In this document: positions 62,770 to 64,000 of the stretch, piece after piece
How positions within the stretch are numbered: position 1 is the stretch's first letter
Layout: the number at the start of each line of letters is the position of its first letter
Assembly (NCBI GenBank): GCA_963585895.1
Contig: OY757939.1
Location: 58,174,069-58,238,068 of the forward strand
Source of the DNA: Sepioteuthis lessoniana
Lineage: Eukaryota > Mollusca > Cephalopoda > Myopsida > Loliginidae
Direction of reading: 5' to 3'
DNA: 64,000 nucleotides
Notes under the pieces: generated by a model
The model's input: the letters and a program-made list of their open reading frames with translations, nothing else
The model's database searches: none
Told to the model about the DNA's origin: nothing
Made by a program: the position numbers and the translations under genes

Positions 62770-63250
62770 GTACATAGAATGTTCATAACATATATACATA
62801 GAACATAGGAATCCCGAAACACGAAAAACACTTACGACTTCTTAGTTCAGGTACGAAACTTTTTATTACCTTTGAGTTTAAAGGTTTTTCATCATAAGGA
62901 GAGAGGCACAATCTTTCTATGCTGGCTTTTCCATCTGTCCCCATCCCAACACGTGTGGCACCCGCTGCAAGGCCACTGCGAGCTAGCGAAAGTCACCCTT
63001 CTTCTTCGGACCGAAAGTCTCAACTAACTGACTTTTCTCAAATCTCCCAAAATCCTCCGCGCACGCTTCCGGTGCATGACGTCATTCATATCCCTGGTCA
63101 CATCCTCTCTCTGGTATATTTATTTTGACATCTGTGAACGACACATCCTCCCCACGCGTGCGTCAACACCTGTGCTCAAGTTTGCACCTAACCCATGTGC
63201 TGAGCCGGAATGTCCTCAGCCTAACGAAATCTCTCCGCCATTATATTACA
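62770..63250 (-). mobile_element. Solo LTR, family L2
   Basis: Minus strand starts TGTAATATAATGGCGGAGAG at 63250. It contains GGTTAGGTGCAAACTTGAGC, ACAGATGTCAAAATAAATAT, AATGACGTCATGCACCGGAA and GGTAATAAAAAGTTTCG, and ends near ATGTAC at 62770. Colinear with 51749-52234. Plus ORFs here are shadows. Confidence 0.75.
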
Positions 63251-63254
63251 AAGA

Positions 63255-63685
63255 AACTTGTGAGAAGAAGGAAAACAACAACAGTAGTAACAATGATGCT
63301 TTGTTGTGCTGATACAAAAGGCCAGATCAAACTCAGAATAGAATACTGTTTTTATATCTGGGTAGATTTGTTTTCGTTTATTTTGTCTACTTTGGGTGAG
63401 GTGTAGAACCGGTTGCGTGCCCTTATAGAAGAGTATCACCTGTCATTACTTCAGCCATTTTTACCATCGTTGGAATGTAACTATTTTGCTCCAATGCTAA
63501 AACTACTTTTGGAGGGGTTCATACTGAGCTGCGTGCAATGGTTCCACAATAACTTTTTTTGCTGTCCCCACTAAACAGTATCGATCATTCTTTCTGAATC
63601 TTCCCCACACCAGAGAGGCATGTTCCATTCAAACATCTTTCCTTGGAAACATGCACTGTAGATCAAACTCTTTCATGAATAATTT
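63255..63685. other. No feature recognised
   Basis: Mixed composition; short overlapping frames without domains. Confidence 0.35.
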
Positions 63686-63689
63686 TGTT

Positions 63690-64000
63690 GTGTAGCAGAG
63701 AAAAACAGCAACCATGATGTATAAAAATATAATTATCTTCTTTTCTTTTAATTTTATTGGCCAAAATGTAGGGAAGAGTAAAGTACGGACAGTTGAAGAT
63801 GGCTGAGCAGCACGCATGGGGGTCGCCGGTATGGATCTTTCGTGAACTGCTTTCCACTTTTCGTTCTACTTTTCGGGTTGAAATCTTCCTGGTGGGTTAA
63901 TATTCCGGACGCCCACGCAAATTTCTGTGGTCACATCTCCAGCCTACAATTTACACGTTGTACGTTGACACGAGTCCTTCTAGCATGCCACCAACACCAT
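63690..64000 (+). repeat. Dispersed repeat, partner of 10737-11010; runs off the window
   Basis: TGTGTAGCAGAGAAAAACAG, TATAAAAATATAATTATCTTC, GGGTCGCCGGTATGG and TCTAGCATGCCACC parallel the other copy. Short minus frames here are not supported as genes. Confidence 0.5.

Overview
This window looks like gene-poor, AT-rich DNA from an invertebrate animal nuclear genome. I cannot name the species. No host protein-coding gene, rRNA gene, functional tRNA gene or CRISPR array can be supported. Almost all recognisable sequence is transposable elements (TEs) and satellites, most of them truncated, frameshifted or nested in one another. The evidence for a metazoan is the mix: RTE-like and R4/Dong-like LINEs, tRNA-derived SINEs, mariner and DD37D transposons, solo LTRs and abundant (TA)n, (TC)n, (TG)n and (GATA)n microsatellites.

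Element families, with my working names. (1) RTE-like LINE: APE endonuclease plus reverse transcriptase (RT), with a (TGATGA)n 3' tail. Nine copies lie at 1-2148, 7248-7697, 12297-12553, 13195-13625, 32105-34042, 42906-44317, 48752-51512, 52238-52345 and 56140-56990. (2) R4/Dong-like LINE: C-terminal CCHC knuckle and restriction-like endonuclease motif, with 3' ends on (ATT)n. Copies lie at 4143-6030, 26400-29400, 30738-31076, 58130-58664, 59190-59905, 62345-62710 and as short scraps. (3) SINE S1: tRNA-like head and a hairpin tail ending in (CCAAA)-type repeats. (4) SINE S2: tRNA-like head with a different tail. (5) S3: no visible Pol III boxes, an internal ~60-bp variable tandem region, and the same hairpin tail as S1. 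(6) S4: a tRNA-like SINE. (7) Three mariner derivatives with one common internal deletion (21012-21918, 38842-39556, 47030-47903). (8) A DD37D Tc1/mariner relative (54280-55528) with one end quadruplicated. (9) Solo LTRs of two families. (10) A small hAT-like MITE near 61052.

Layout. 1-6 kb: RTE-like endonuclease and RT, then tandem R4-like 3' ends. 6-20 kb: SINEs, some hosting LINE or LTR insertions, and an inverted repeat enclosing an old LINE fragment. 20-26 kb: mariner, SINEs and solo LTRs. 26.4-29.3 kb: an old R4-like LINE split by S2, S3 and S1 insertions, with a solo LTR inside S1. 30-36 kb: a degenerate 28-bp minisatellite, an old RTE copy split by S3, and two large S3 copies. 36-40.4 kb: a compound (TC)n/(TA)n core array, S1, mariner, and an 89-bp satellite built from the S1/S3 tail. 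42-52 kb: a twin-primed RTE insertion, mariner, and S3 split by the longest RTE copy. 52-64 kb: S4, S3, the DD37D transposon, more LINE fragments, the MITE and LTRs.

No cellular pathway or new defence-type system is visible. The most interesting signals are TE biology: a 3' hairpin shared by two unrelated SINE families and also amplified as a satellite, amplification of an already deleted mariner, repeated TIR units in a DD37D element, and target-site duplications that date the insertions relative to each other.
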